Source of the DNA: Microcystis aeruginosa W13-11
GTDB taxonomy: Bacteria; Cyanobacteriota; Cyanobacteriia; Cyanobacteriales; Microcystaceae
Length of the DNA stretch: 14,389 nt
Assembly: GCA_009995705.1 (NCBI GenBank)
Contig: JAADBR010000133.1
Span: 1 to 14,389 of the forward strand
Direction: 5' to 3'
Both the position numbers and the translations under genes were made by a program. Below, piece after piece: positions 7,259 to 14,061 of this stretch. Numbering within the stretch: the stretch's first letter is position 1; the number at the start of each line of letters is the position of its first letter. The notes under the pieces were generated by a model. It was not told the origin of the DNA. It searched no databases and saw nothing but the letters and a program-made list of their open reading frames with translations.

Positions 7259-8261
7259 TAAAAATCAAACTAATTCGGCTCAGGCTAGTAATTATGAAAC
7301 AGAGTTAAATCTTGAAAACTTTGATCAGATTGCACCCAAAAAACATGATCCTAAAATCTATCAAAAGCTCTTAAAAAAAGCTCAGGATATTGGTGATAAA
7401 CAATCTGAGGTTTTTGCTCTTAGCCGGTTAGCAATGATTTATCAATCTTGGGGTCAATATAGAGAAGCAATACAATATCTTCACCAACAATTAGTAATTA
7501 TTAGAGAAACCAATGATCGGTATTCGCTGGCGAATACTTTAGGTAATTTGGGAGCGGCTTATCAGTCTTTAGGGCAGTATCAAGAAGCAATTGCACATCT
7601 TCAAGAACAATTAGCAATTGCTCAGGAGATCGGCGATATTCTGGCCCTAGCAAATGCTTTCGGAAATCTGGGGATTACTTATCAATCCTTAGGACAATAT
7701 CAGCAAGCAATTGAATATTTTCAAAAACAATTAGAAATTGCCCAACAAATTGGTGATAAAACATCAGAAGCCAATGCTTTGAGCAATTTAGGTATTGCTT
7801 ATCAATATCAAGGCGATTTTGCTCAAGCAGAATCTCTATTTTTACAAGGATTAAAAATCCATGAAGAGTTATTTGGTGGCAATAATCCTAGTGTTGTTTC
7901 TAATCTCAACAATCTGGCGAGTCTTTATCAATATCAAGGGAAATACGAAGAAGCCGAACCTCTCTTTTTACGCTCGCTGGCGATTCGGGAAAAGCTATTA
8001 GGAAAAGAGCATCCTGATGTGGCGACCAGTCTCAACAATCTGGCGAGTCTTTATTATTCTCAAGGGAAATACGCAGAAGCAGAACCTCTCTATCAAAGAG
8101 CCATTGCTATTTTGATAGCTACATTAGGCGAAAATCACCCTAATATTCAAACAGTAAGAAAGAATTATTTTCGGATGCTGTCCCAACTTCCCGATGAGGA
8201 ATTAAGCCAACGCTTTCCTCCCGAAATGGTCGAATATATTCAATTCCTCCGTCAAAATTAA
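7245..8261 (+). CDS. Tetratricopeptide repeat (TPR) protein, kinesin-light-chain type
   Basis: 338 residues from the third of three in-frame ATGs, chosen for spacing from GGAGG. After a roughly 55-residue N-terminal region without repeats come about six TPRs. The first four are 40-residue units (for example ALSRLAMIYQSWGQYREAI and NALSNLGIAYQYQGDFAQAE). The last ones are 42-residue kinesin-light-chain/TPR_12 units (NNLASLYQYQGKYEEAEPLF, with EHPDVATS and NHPNIQT). A PPEMVEYIQF helix closes the protein. No NTPase, CHAT, kinase or HTH domain, so it is a protein-binding scaffold or sensor only. It overlaps the end of the preceding frame and lies 23 nt before the next gene. Such TPR arrays form the C-terminal sensor of many NLR-like proteins, so a role in sensing for the 6620 effector is conceivable but unproven. 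Confidence 0.85.
   Translation: MIQINKNQTNSAQASNYETELNLENFDQIAPKKHDPKIYQKLLKKAQDIGDKQSEVFALSRLAMIYQSWGQYREAIQYLHQQLVIIRETNDRYSLANTLGNLGAAYQSLGQYQEAIAHLQEQLAIAQEIGDILALANAFGNLGITYQSLGQYQQAIEYFQKQLEIAQQIGDKTSEANALSNLGIAYQYQGDFAQAESLFLQGLKIHEELFGGNNPSVVSNLNNLASLYQYQGKYEEAEPLFLRSLAIREKLLGKEHPDVATSLNNLASLYYSQGKYAEAEPLYQRAIAILIATLGENHPNIQTVRKNYFRMLSQLPDEELSQRFPPEMVEYIQFLRQN
7905..8090 (+). repeat. 126-bp TPR-encoding DNA repeat
   Basis: The stretch around 7905-7964 recurs almost identically 126 bp (42 codons) further on, with shared blocks such as CTCAACAATCTGGCGAGTCT and AAGGGAAATACG. Nucleotide identity well above that of the upstream TPRs points to recent duplication or gene conversion. Confidence 0.6.
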
Positions 8262-8284
8262 CCCTGATAAGACCAACAATCACC

Positions 8285-8605
8285 ATGCAAAACCAACCGC
8301 TAGAATCAAACACCACAAACCTGATTAAACTGCGCTCTAGTCAACCAGAATCCCTTAAAGCAATGATTCAAACCGATCTGAATAATCGGCTACAGGACTT
8401 AGAAAGCGGATTACAAAAAACTCAAGCTCGCTTAAAACAATTTGAAACTCAATATCAATGGTCAACAGAGCAGTTTGTTGATTTGTTTACCAACGATCAA
8501 TTACAACACAGTGAAGATTTTGATGAATGGTTAGAAGAATCATGGATGCTTGACAAAATACAGCAAAAAATAGCCATCATTAAGGAGATTGAATTTGTTG
8601 ATTGA
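8285..8605 (+). CDS. Coiled-coil protein, probable antitoxin of the TumE-like toxin
   Basis: 106 residues. Residues 1-20 are polar and probably flexible. Residues 24-55 form a coiled coil (LNNRLQDLESGLQKTQARLK, then FETQYQWS), followed by an acidic patch (EDFDEWLEESWM) and a C-terminal helix. From memory, small proteins with this RLxxFExxYxxS pattern and an acidic Trp-containing patch regularly precede DUF6516 (TumE) toxins in cyanobacteria and are taken to be their antitoxins. The stop lies 11 nt inside the toxin gene, and the toxin's AAGGAG site is inside this gene, which fits a coupled antitoxin-toxin pair. No DNA-binding domain is visible, unlike TumA, which has an HTH. No strong ribosome site; probably cotranscribed with the TPR gene 23 nt upstream. 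Confidence 0.7.
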   Translation: MQNQPLESNTTNLIKLRSSQPESLKAMIQTDLNNRLQDLESGLQKTQARLKQFETQYQWSTEQFVDLFTNDQLQHSEDFDEWLEESWMLDKIQQKIAIIKEIEFVD

Positions 8606-8861
8606 GACTTACTTTGAGAGAATTAGAAAACTTCTCACAAACTCATCCATGATCCAAACTTTTGAACTTGACACAGAAAAACGGACAGAGAGTCTCGGTT
8701 TTATTAGAGGAAATATTAACTTTATTGACGGATCGCGGCTCTATATTCGAGAATTTGTCGAAGTAGAGATCAGCATAAACCGAGGCAAATATTCTTACCA
8801 CTATATCAATCAAAAAGGTGATTTAATTTTCCGTTATGATAATGCTTCTCATCGTACATAA
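8595..8861 (+). CDS. TumE-type toxin (DUF6516), C-terminally truncated by a MITE
   Basis: 88 residues from the TTG at 8595, which lies 7 nt after AAGGAG (8582-8587); an upstream TTG at 8589 is too close to that site. MLIETYFERI is also the usual start of the family. The body shows the DUF6516 pattern: GFIRGNINFIDGSRLYIREFVEVE, then YHYINQKGDLIFRYDNASH. Intact relatives go on for 25-40 more residues, including a TFPHHxH-like motif. Here the TAA stop (8859-8861) spans the junction with an inserted element. If the element is removed with one TA copy, the frame continues YFTFIQQT, which aligns with the lost motif. TumE is reported to be an RNA-acting toxin; the lost histidine-rich end makes activity doubtful. 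Confidence 0.72.
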   Translation: MLIETYFERIRKLLTNSSMIQTFELDTEKRTESLGFIRGNINFIDGSRLYIREFVEVEISINRGKYSYHYINQKGDLIFRYDNASHRT

Positions 8862-8976
8862 GTAGCTGGTTATAATTAAATTAAAAATGGATTTTAGGTT
8901 CGATCCCCCCTGCCCTCCTTGATAAGGGGGGTGCCGATAGGCGGGGGGATCTGATAACTTTTAACGCCTACCTACT
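8861..8976. mobile_element. 116-bp MITE flanked by TA, inserted in the tumE 3' end
   Basis: The ends are inverted: ATAAGTAGCTGG on the left (from 8858) matches the complement of CCTACCTACTTAT on the right, with a perfect 8-bp ATAAGTAG core. TA at 8859-8860 and 8977-8978 fits a TA-duplicating (IS630/Tc1-like) element, though a 3-bp TAA-type duplication cannot be excluded. Inside is a strong hairpin with 9-bp arms GATCCCCCC (8902-8910) and GGGGGGATC (8943-8951), which may also terminate transcription from both flanking genes. No ORF. Its left end supplies the last base of the toxin's stop codon. Confidence 0.7.
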
Positions 8977-9000
8977 TATTTCACATTTATTCAGCAAACC

Positions 9001-10647
9001 CTAGTTAAATAATCTTTGCAGAAAAGTACTTTTATCTCGCAGGAAAACCTGAGCGCAATTACGCCCTGGCATTCCCGAAATTGAGCCGCCGGGGTGAGTT
9101 CCTGCCCCAGTTAAATAAAGGTTTTTAATGGGGGTTTTATAGTTAGCTATTTCCGGTAAAGGACGCAGGAAAATCATCTGATCTAAGGTCATATCAAGAT
9201 GATAGTAATTACCTTTATAGGAACCCAAACGATTAGCTAATTCGGCCGGACTTTCCACCCGACGGGCAATGATCGAAGATTTGAGATTGGGAGCATAATC
9301 GGCCAGTTTATCAAGAACTCGATCGGCCACGCGATTTTTTAATTCTTCCGTCCATCCCGTGCCGTTTAATCCCGTTCCCTGGGCCCCGGCAATCTGATAG
9401 GGGGCAAAAAATTCGATCCAGAGGGTGTGCTTGCCCTGGGGAGCCATAGACGGATCGAGAATAGTGGGTATATCTAGGTACATCGAGGGATTTTCATCGG
9501 GAATCTGCCCCAAAATCGTTAAAGCGTGGGCTTGTTCAACGTGACGCACGGAATCGGCGATGAGAATCGTTCCCTGTAAATACTCCTCTTTGTGATCGTA
9601 AGCCTCGAACCTTGGCGCTTCCGCGAGGGCGCAATCAATTTTAAGAATTGTTTCATTGTTATTGACAATTCGCCGTTCTACCCTTTCTCGCAATTCTGGA
9701 TCGGCGGCATCCACATCGGCGGGAGCGACTAACTGTAAAAAAACTCGTCTAGCGTCAATATTAGAGATAATACCCGCTTTTGCCAGATATTCCCGTCCAG
9801 AGTCCACCCTAACCCCGATCGCTTGTCCTTCCTCCGTTAGAATCTGTTTAACTTTCTGCTCGGTTAAAATCACCCCACCGAGACTGACAACACATTTCAC
9901 CAGAGCCTCCGTTAGTGCGCCCGTACCACCACGAGGGCGAGCCACCCCGGGGGAGTGACGCATCGCCATCATCATCATCCCGGAGGTAATGCCTTTTTGG
10001 GAGGGAGGAGCGCCAATTTCCGCCGCTAGACGAGCCAGGGGTGCTTTGACAAATTCGCTCTCAAACCATTCATTGAGGACATCTTCGGGGGAAGTAATCA
10101 TCGTGCGGATGAAGTCGAGCAGTTTCTTTTTCGAGCCGATCGCTTTCCAGACACTAGCTAAGGCACTAGAGTCATAATTGCGGGCGATTCTGAGCAAATC
10201 TTGAGGCGGAGCGTTAAACCAAGGACTGATCGCATTCATCAACTGGGCCCAATAGTCGATAAACTGAAGGTAGCGATCGGCATCTCGCGGACAAAACTGG
10301 GCAATTGCGGCGTGAGTTTTTTCCAGAGAGCGATAGGAAAGAAAATATTGGCCAGGGGGATGGGGACAGAAAACGGTAGTATCGAAGAATAAATACTCTA
10401 ATCCGTGGCGTTTTAGCTCCAATTCCTCAATTACTGGTCCTAAAAAGATAAATTCGTGATCGATCGCACAGAGATTAAACTTAAAATCGGGGGCTATATC
10501 TGGGATAACCGCTTCTGTGGTAGCTGCTCCTCCCGGTACGCTACGCTGTTCGAGAAGGAGGACGCGATAACCGGCTTTGAGGAGATAGGCGGCACAAACT
10601 AAACCATTATGCCCCGCACCGATGAGGATGACATCGTAACTTTCCAT
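9001..10647 (-). CDS. crtO: Beta-carotene ketolase CrtO (FAD-dependent)
   Basis: 548 residues, close to the length of Synechocystis CrtO. The N-terminus has a dinucleotide-binding fold, DVILIGAGHNGLVCAAYLLK, with LLEQ at about 31-34 and VPGGAATTEA after it. NLCAIDHEFIFLGPV, the SPEDVLNEWF block, EIGAPPSQKG and RPRGGTGALTEALVK follow. The C-terminus has the FAD-closing motif LYLTGAGTHPGGSISGMPGR. These blocks match CrtO as I remember it and differ from desaturases such as CrtI or CrtP. CrtO adds a 4-keto group to beta-carotene, making echinenone and, in some enzymes, canthaxanthin; ketocarotenoids serve in photoprotection and as ligands of OCP-type proteins. It acts at the membrane. Single gene, divergent from the STAS gene, and its stop lies 24 nt past the MITE. 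No strong ribosome site precedes the ATG. Confidence 0.93.
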   Translation of the reverse strand: MESYDVILIGAGHNGLVCAAYLLKAGYRVLLLEQRSVPGGAATTEAVIPDIAPDFKFNLCAIDHEFIFLGPVIEELELKRHGLEYLFFDTTVFCPHPPGQYFLSYRSLEKTHAAIAQFCPRDADRYLQFIDYWAQLMNAISPWFNAPPQDLLRIARNYDSSALASVWKAIGSKKKLLDFIRTMITSPEDVLNEWFESEFVKAPLARLAAEIGAPPSQKGITSGMMMMAMRHSPGVARPRGGTGALTEALVKCVVSLGGVILTEQKVKQILTEEGQAIGVRVDSGREYLAKAGIISNIDARRVFLQLVAPADVDAADPELRERVERRIVNNNETILKIDCALAEAPRFEAYDHKEEYLQGTILIADSVRHVEQAHALTILGQIPDENPSMYLDIPTILDPSMAPQGKHTLWIEFFAPYQIAGAQGTGLNGTGWTEELKNRVADRVLDKLADYAPNLKSSIIARRVESPAELANRLGSYKGNYYHLDMTLDQMIFLRPLPEIANYKTPIKNLYLTGAGTHPGGSISGMPGRNCAQVFLRDKSTFLQRLFN

Positions 10648-10721
10648 GCAGTTTCAAAAATTCCTATTTTTAATTTTGCGCTTTTCTTGACCCTAATATG
10701 TTAAAAATAGTTAAAGATTGG

Positions 10722-10764
10722 CTGCTGTCAGCAGATTTCAGCGAGCAGTTATCAGTGATCAGGT
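10722..10764. repeat. TCAG-rich low-complexity repeat
   Basis: Several CAG/TCAG words in a row (CTGTCAGCAG, TTCAGCGAGCAG, TTATCAGTGATCAGG), with a tight CTGCTG/CAGCAG hairpin at the left. It lies between the divergent crtO and STAS genes, where it could affect their promoters. No clear promoter hexamers were found for either gene. Confidence 0.4.
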
Positions 10765-10792
10765 AGAAAACATTTAATTTTTCCTTTTTTTT

Positions 10793-11116
10793 ATGAGTTC
10801 TTCCATCAAAGTTATTCAACCATCCGGTATTTTAGATGGCAACCAAGCCAGCGAATTTCGCCAAGAAATTGCCGAAGCCGTGCAGGGAGGTTCCGAGGTT
10901 ATTATCGTTGATTTCAAGGATGTCACCTTTATGGATAGTTCTGGTTTAGGGGCGCTAGTTTTATCCTTAAAAACCGTGCGTTCTGCGGGGGGTAAACTAT
11001 TGATCTGCTCGATTAATGAGCAGATCAAAATGTTATTTGAATTGACTGATATGGAGCGAGTTTTTGAAATTTTTAATAACCGAGAAGAATTAGAACAAAA
11101 AATTTTAGGAAGTTAA
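10793..11116 (+). CDS. STAS-domain anti-sigma-factor antagonist (SpoIIAA/RsbV-like)
   Basis: 107 residues forming one STAS domain: the first strand KVIQPSGILDGNQASEFRQE, then SEVIIVDFKDVTFMDSSGLG, where Ser50 aligns with the serine phosphorylated in SpoIIAA/RsbV, and a C-terminal helix ELTDMERVFEIFNN. Such proteins bind an anti-sigma or other kinase partner when unphosphorylated and are released when the serine is phosphorylated. The matching PP2C phosphatase is encoded directly downstream on the other strand with no spacer, which suggests that it acts on this protein. No kinase gene is in the window. The leader before the ATG is T-rich without a Shine-Dalgarno sequence, so translation probably starts in a different way, as often in cyanobacteria. 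Confidence 0.9.
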   Translation: MSSSIKVIQPSGILDGNQASEFRQEIAEAVQGGSEVIIVDFKDVTFMDSSGLGALVLSLKTVRSAGGKLLICSINEQIKMLFELTDMERVFEIFNNREELEQKILGS

Positions 11117-12253
11117 TCAGCGAAAATCCACCTGCATAATCGAAAGATCATCCTTAAAATTGCCATCAAATTGTAAAGCTTGAATTTTCTCGATAAAATT
11201 ATCGAGATTTTTAGCCGAATTACCGTGATAATTTCGTAAAGATTGAATAAAGTTTTCTAGTCCCCACATTCTACCATCAGCACAATCGATCTCGTAAATT
11301 CCATCGCTAAAAAGATAGAGGCTACTGGGTAAATTCAAGGATTGAACCTGATTAATATATTCCGCTTCTGGAAACATCCCGATGGGAAAACCGGGGGCTT
11401 TCAGTCTGGTTTCAATCATCTGGACAAAAGGTTTTTGAGTCAGGAGAACTGCTGGGGGATGACCGGCGCTGGCATAGGTTAACTGTTGTTGTTTCCGATC
11501 ATAAATTCCGTACCAAATAGTAAAATATTTATCATTCTTAGGACTGATTTGATAAACTTGATTTAACCCATGTAAAACCTGATTAGGTTCATAGTAATTC
11601 ACCTGACTTAAACCACGGGAACGGAGTAAATTAATTACCGAAAGGGAAGGTAAAGCCGCTCGCAATCCATGGCCCGCCACATCTAAAAGATATAACATCA
11701 AATGGTCATTATCTAACCAATAATAATCAAAGCCATCGCCCCCCAATCGACGGGAAGGAAGGAAGCGAAAATCGATGGCAAGTTTTGGAGAAATGAAAGG
11801 TTCTGGCAACAGCGATCGCACATAGTCCGCTGCCTCCGCTAACTCCATTTCTAGTAATTGTTTTTGCGCTTGCAGATCGTGACTTAATTGATGCAAACGC
11901 ATTCCCGCTCGCACACGCGCTCTTAACTCATTAATTTCGATCGGTTTGCATAAAAAATCATCGGCCCCCGCATTCAATCCCTTCACCCGATCCTCCACCG
12001 ATCCCAAAGAAGTTAAGAGGATAAAAAAAGTCGTTGACAGTTGGGGATTAAGCTTAATTTGCCGGCAAACTTCCAACCCATCGATCCCCGGCATCATCCA
12101 ATCACAAATAATCATCGCCGGTTTTAGTTGCCCCGCTTGCTTTAATCCTTCTTTCCCATCACTGGCAACAAAAACCTCGTATTCCTTCTGCAAAGCTCGT
12201 CTCAGGAACGTTTGAATTACTCCATCATCATCAATTACTAGAATTCGTACCAT
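11117..12253 (-). CDS. Response regulator with PP2C (SpoIIE/RsbU-type) phosphatase domain
   Basis: 378 residues. Residues 1-120 form a receiver domain: acidic pocket DDD at 8-10, phosphoacceptor Asp51 in IICDWMMPGIDG, Thr81 and Lys103 in CKPIE. A helical linker with coiled-coil character (about 121-148) leads to a SpoIIE-type PP2C domain: GGDGFDYYWL (metal ligands near Asp173/Asp176), DVAGHG (Asp191), ASAGHPP, FSDGIYE and a final KDDLSIMQV. All metal-binding motifs are present, so both domains look active. Expected role: a histidine kinase signal at Asp51 controls dephosphorylation of a STAS partner, most likely the product of the adjoining convergent gene. The two stop codons abut (11114-11116 and 11117-11119), so the transcripts must overlap at their 3' ends. 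Confidence 0.92.
   Translation of the reverse strand: MVRILVIDDDGVIQTFLRRALQKEYEVFVASDGKEGLKQAGQLKPAMIICDWMMPGIDGLEVCRQIKLNPQLSTTFFILLTSLGSVEDRVKGLNAGADDFLCKPIEINELRARVRAGMRLHQLSHDLQAQKQLLEMELAEAADYVRSLLPEPFISPKLAIDFRFLPSRRLGGDGFDYYWLDNDHLMLYLLDVAGHGLRAALPSLSVINLLRSRGLSQVNYYEPNQVLHGLNQVYQISPKNDKYFTIWYGIYDRKQQQLTYASAGHPPAVLLTQKPFVQMIETRLKAPGFPIGMFPEAEYINQVQSLNLPSSLYLFSDGIYEIDCADGRMWGLENFIQSLRNYHGNSAKNLDNFIEKIQALQFDGNFKDDLSIMQVDFR
11812..11819. repeat. HIP1 site (GCGATCGC)
   Basis: A second exact GCGATCGC, inside the response regulator/phosphatase gene. Confidence 0.8.
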
Positions 12254-12342
12254 CTTTTTTGTAACTCGACTATCTCAATCTTACTGCTTACCTCGGACTC
12301 CCTAACAGATGACTTGGCTTATAACTCAAGATAAGATACGCC

Positions 12343-12585
12343 TTATGTGAGTTGCCCAAAGGGTTGAACAGGAGTTTGCTCAAAGGTGAGAACATCAATA
12401 CCAAAACGCTGACGCAACAGTATACGCAGCGTATGACTTGCCATTGTAGCGGCAACATGGACACAAAGTCCCTCAACTTTCTTTCTGAGCAATTGCTCCA
12501 AGTTGCGTCCTGGGTGATTTCTGAGAAAGAGTTTACCTAATCTAATCAACTTAAAAAATAAGGAAAAAATAGTTAGCGAATACAT
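12343..12585 (-). pseudogene. Unrecognised basic ORF, possible transposase tail
   Basis: An 80-codon ORF on the minus strand. Its first 18 residues are hydrophobic and low-complexity; the rest is basic, helical and protein-like (RNHPGRNLEQLLRKKVEG, then LCVHVAATMASHTLRILLRQ and RFGIDVLTFEQTPVQPFG). Upstream the frame is closed by TAG just before the ATG, and there is no ribosome site. A basic tail without its own start in repeat-rich DNA suggests the 3' end of a transposase gene, but I cannot assign a family. Confidence that this derives from a real protein is moderate; that it is functional, low. Confidence 0.35.
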
Positions 12586-12674
12586 TCCGCTAACCTAACT
12601 TTATTTTCAAGTTCTAATGAGGATTTTTTGACAAGTAAATAAAAGACAAATATTAGCAGATTAATTCCGCTAAT
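12572..12674. repeat. Two related 23-nt hairpins, 80 bp apart
   Basis: Copies at 12572-12594 and 12652-12674 agree at 17 of 23 positions, sharing TTAGC at the left and ATTCCGCTAA at the right. Each folds: 7-bp arms GTTAGCG/CGCTAAC in the first, 6-bp arms ATTAGC/GCTAAT in the second. Both are followed by related CTAACTT..TTTATT words. They may be degraded copies of one small repeat. Confidence 0.5.
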
Positions 12675-12812
12675 TAAACTTGACTAACTTCAACTTTATT
12701 GACCTTTTTCACTCCTGAGGACAAAACTATTAGTTAGGCAATATTGGGTCGAATAAAAATATCCCACTATCGTTTATCTGCGATTAGTAGGTTCTAATTT
12801 CTCGGTTGAATG

Positions 12813-12833
12813 GAGGTAATATAATATTACCTC
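12813..12833. repeat. Perfect 10-bp palindrome with one-base centre
   Basis: GAGGTAATAT and its complement ATATTACCTC flank a single A. A second small hairpin (TCAGGT/ACCTGA) follows about 5 bp later. They could be an operator or a decayed element end; no gene nearby explains them. Confidence 0.6.
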
Positions 12834-12885
12834 GTTCTCAGGTTCTACCTGAAGATTTTTCCTGTGGCAGCAGCATTGAGATTCC

Positions 12886-13007
12886 TAGGTTGGGTTGACG
12901 CAAGGAAACCCAACCACTTTCTGGAATATTTTCACAATTTTTGTTCGGTTTCGCCTTTTGATCCGATGGGTAATACCGGAGCAATAATGATAGCTCAACC
13001 CAACCTA
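12886..13007. mobile_element. Inverted-repeat element with TAGGTTGGGTTGA ends
   Basis: Perfect 13-bp inverted ends (12886-12898 and 12995-13007) bound a 122-bp segment. Its left part contains a further hairpin, GGTTGGGTT/AACCCAACC. The GTAGGTTGGGTTGA type is a dispersed repeat I remember from many cyanobacterial and other bacterial spacers. No ORF and no clear target duplication. Confidence 0.6.
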
Positions 13008-13023
13008 CGGCTCTAAAGTATCA

Positions 13024-13502
13024 TCAAAGAGAACTAAAATAATTTGGTGACTTCTCTGTGAACATTTCTCTTTCTATTTCTTGCTGGATTTCTCGTTGGT
13101 ATTCTTCTCTTAGTCTCATAAGACTTTCTGTATGTTCTATACGCTGTTTAGCCACTTGTTTAAACTGAGGAAATATTGTGGCAAGTTTTTTAATTTCCTG
13201 CCGTAGATCGTCTCCCAAGAAACAAGTTCAGAAACATACTTATCAAATACATCTTTAAACTCAGGCAAAGTAGCAACAAACTCTTTTAACCTGTCCATTG
13301 TATCATAACTAAAACTGAGACTTTCAGGTGTTGCGGAAATCCACTGACTAATAGCAACCCTAAAATCTGGGTATTTATCTAGTAGTATCCTAACATCGGC
13401 AGCAGATAAACCTCCGTCAACCATCTGTAACCATTGCTGACGAACAGAATTCTGTTGGACAGGATCAGTAATGTGGTCAAAACAGTTATCGAAGTATGAC
13501 AT
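13024..13502 (-). pseudogene. Unrecognised gene broken by a one-base frameshift
   Basis: The ATG at 13502 follows GGAGA at good spacing (a GTG at 13520 is less likely) and opens MSYFDNCFDHITDPVQQNSV. The sequence reads well to FDKYVSELVSW near 13210. At the GGG run (plus 13214-13216) the frame is lost; the original frame continues as unrelated residues to a stop at 13137. In the next frame the protein resumes smoothly as GDDLRQEIKKLATIFPQFKQ and ends EKSPNYFSSL at 13024. One extra G would restore an uninterrupted product of about 159 residues. It is helical and charged with no motif I recognise, and may contain repeated LxxxxPxF units (ILLDKYPDF, FVATLPEF, LATIFPQF). A sequencing error in the G run is possible. 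Confidence 0.7.
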
Positions 13503-13556
13503 ATTTTTTCTCCGAATCACTCTATAGTTTTAGTGTAACCGTTCAGGGGCGGTTGT

Positions 13557-13673
13557 CAAGTAGCCAGTGGTATTGATTCTGTGGGAGGACTCTCCTGGGG
13601 TAGTATAAATGTAGAGGGAGAAACATTACCTCTCAAGGCGCGAATCGCCGAGTATCATCAATTCCCAGATTAG
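13557..13673 (+). pseudogene. Orphan C-terminal gene fragment
   Basis: A frame open since 13539 reads QVASGIDSVGGLSWGSINVE, then GETLPLKARIAEYHQFPD, before TAG at 13671. It has no start codon or ribosome site, but the composition is that of a folded protein. I do not recognise it. Confidence 0.35.
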
Positions 13674-13696
13674 ATTACAAGGTAGCAAATCCTAGC

Positions 13697-13724
13697 TTGA
13701 AAAATTCACTAAAATATATATAAT
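13697..13724 (+). promoter_or_regulatory. Promoter of the AbrB-like/PIN TA pair
   Basis: TTGAAA (13697-13702), a 16-nt spacer and a perfect TATAAT (13719-13724). Predicted start near 13731, about 60 nt before the antitoxin ATG. Confidence 0.6.
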
Positions 13725-13791
13725 TAACTTAATCAGATTATTTATAAAGTCTGTTTAACAGCTAAAGCTAATAAAGTTGATTTTGAAGCCG

Positions 13792-14061
13792 ATGACCAAA
13801 GAGCTACTCATAGAAATCAATCGAGAAGGAAACATCGAACTTCCTCCTGAAGTTCAAACCCGCCTCAACCCAGGAGATAAATACATGATTTCCCTGACGG
13901 AAGACTCCATCATTCTCAAAAAAGTTCATCAAGATAAAGTCAATCTAGAGCAATTCTTTGAGCGACTAGAAGCAATGGAACCAGACCCCAATCAACCGAC
14001 TCTGGCTGAGATTAGCCAGATGATTGAAGAAGCTCGCCAAATTAGACAGGCCAACTCATGA
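13792..14061 (+). CDS. AbrB/MazE-like antitoxin of a PIN-toxin pair
   Basis: 89 residues from the ATG at 13792; a TTG at 13777 would add five residues but is less likely. Residues 1-45 have the swapped-hairpin AbrB/MazE/SpoVT pattern: ELLIEINREGNIELPPEVQT, then RLNPGDKYMISLTEDSIILK. The C-terminal half is an acidic helical tail (FFERLEAMEPDPNQPTLAEI), the usual toxin-wrapping part. Its TGA overlaps the ATG of the PIN gene (ATGA at 14058-14061), the classic coupled TA arrangement. It should bind the promoter region upstream together with the toxin. As the toxin gene is broken, the antitoxin may survive as an orphan regulator or by chance. Confidence 0.82.
   Translation: MTKELLIEINREGNIELPPEVQTRLNPGDKYMISLTEDSIILKKVHQDKVNLEQFFERLEAMEPDPNQPTLAEISQMIEEARQIRQANS

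Noticed and set aside
9656..10392. Three plus-strand ORFs (100, 62 and 63 codons) inside crtO
   Set aside because: Antisense shadows of a strongly conserved enzyme gene; their composition merely mirrors the complement of crtO.
10648..10792. Promoter hexamers for crtO and the STAS gene
   Set aside because: No convincing -35/-10 pair at normal spacing on either strand; the TCAG-rich repeat obscures the region.
10816..11028. 70-codon minus-strand ORF within the STAS gene
   Set aside because: Entirely antisense to a clear STAS domain and without any start signal.
11946..12215. 89-codon plus-strand ORF inside the response regulator gene
   Set aside because: Antisense to the receiver domain; no independent evidence.
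12288..12540. Two 62-codon ORFs overlapping the possible transposase remnant
   Set aside because: Different frame or strand from the more protein-like 12343-12585 frame; low-complexity and without ribosome sites.
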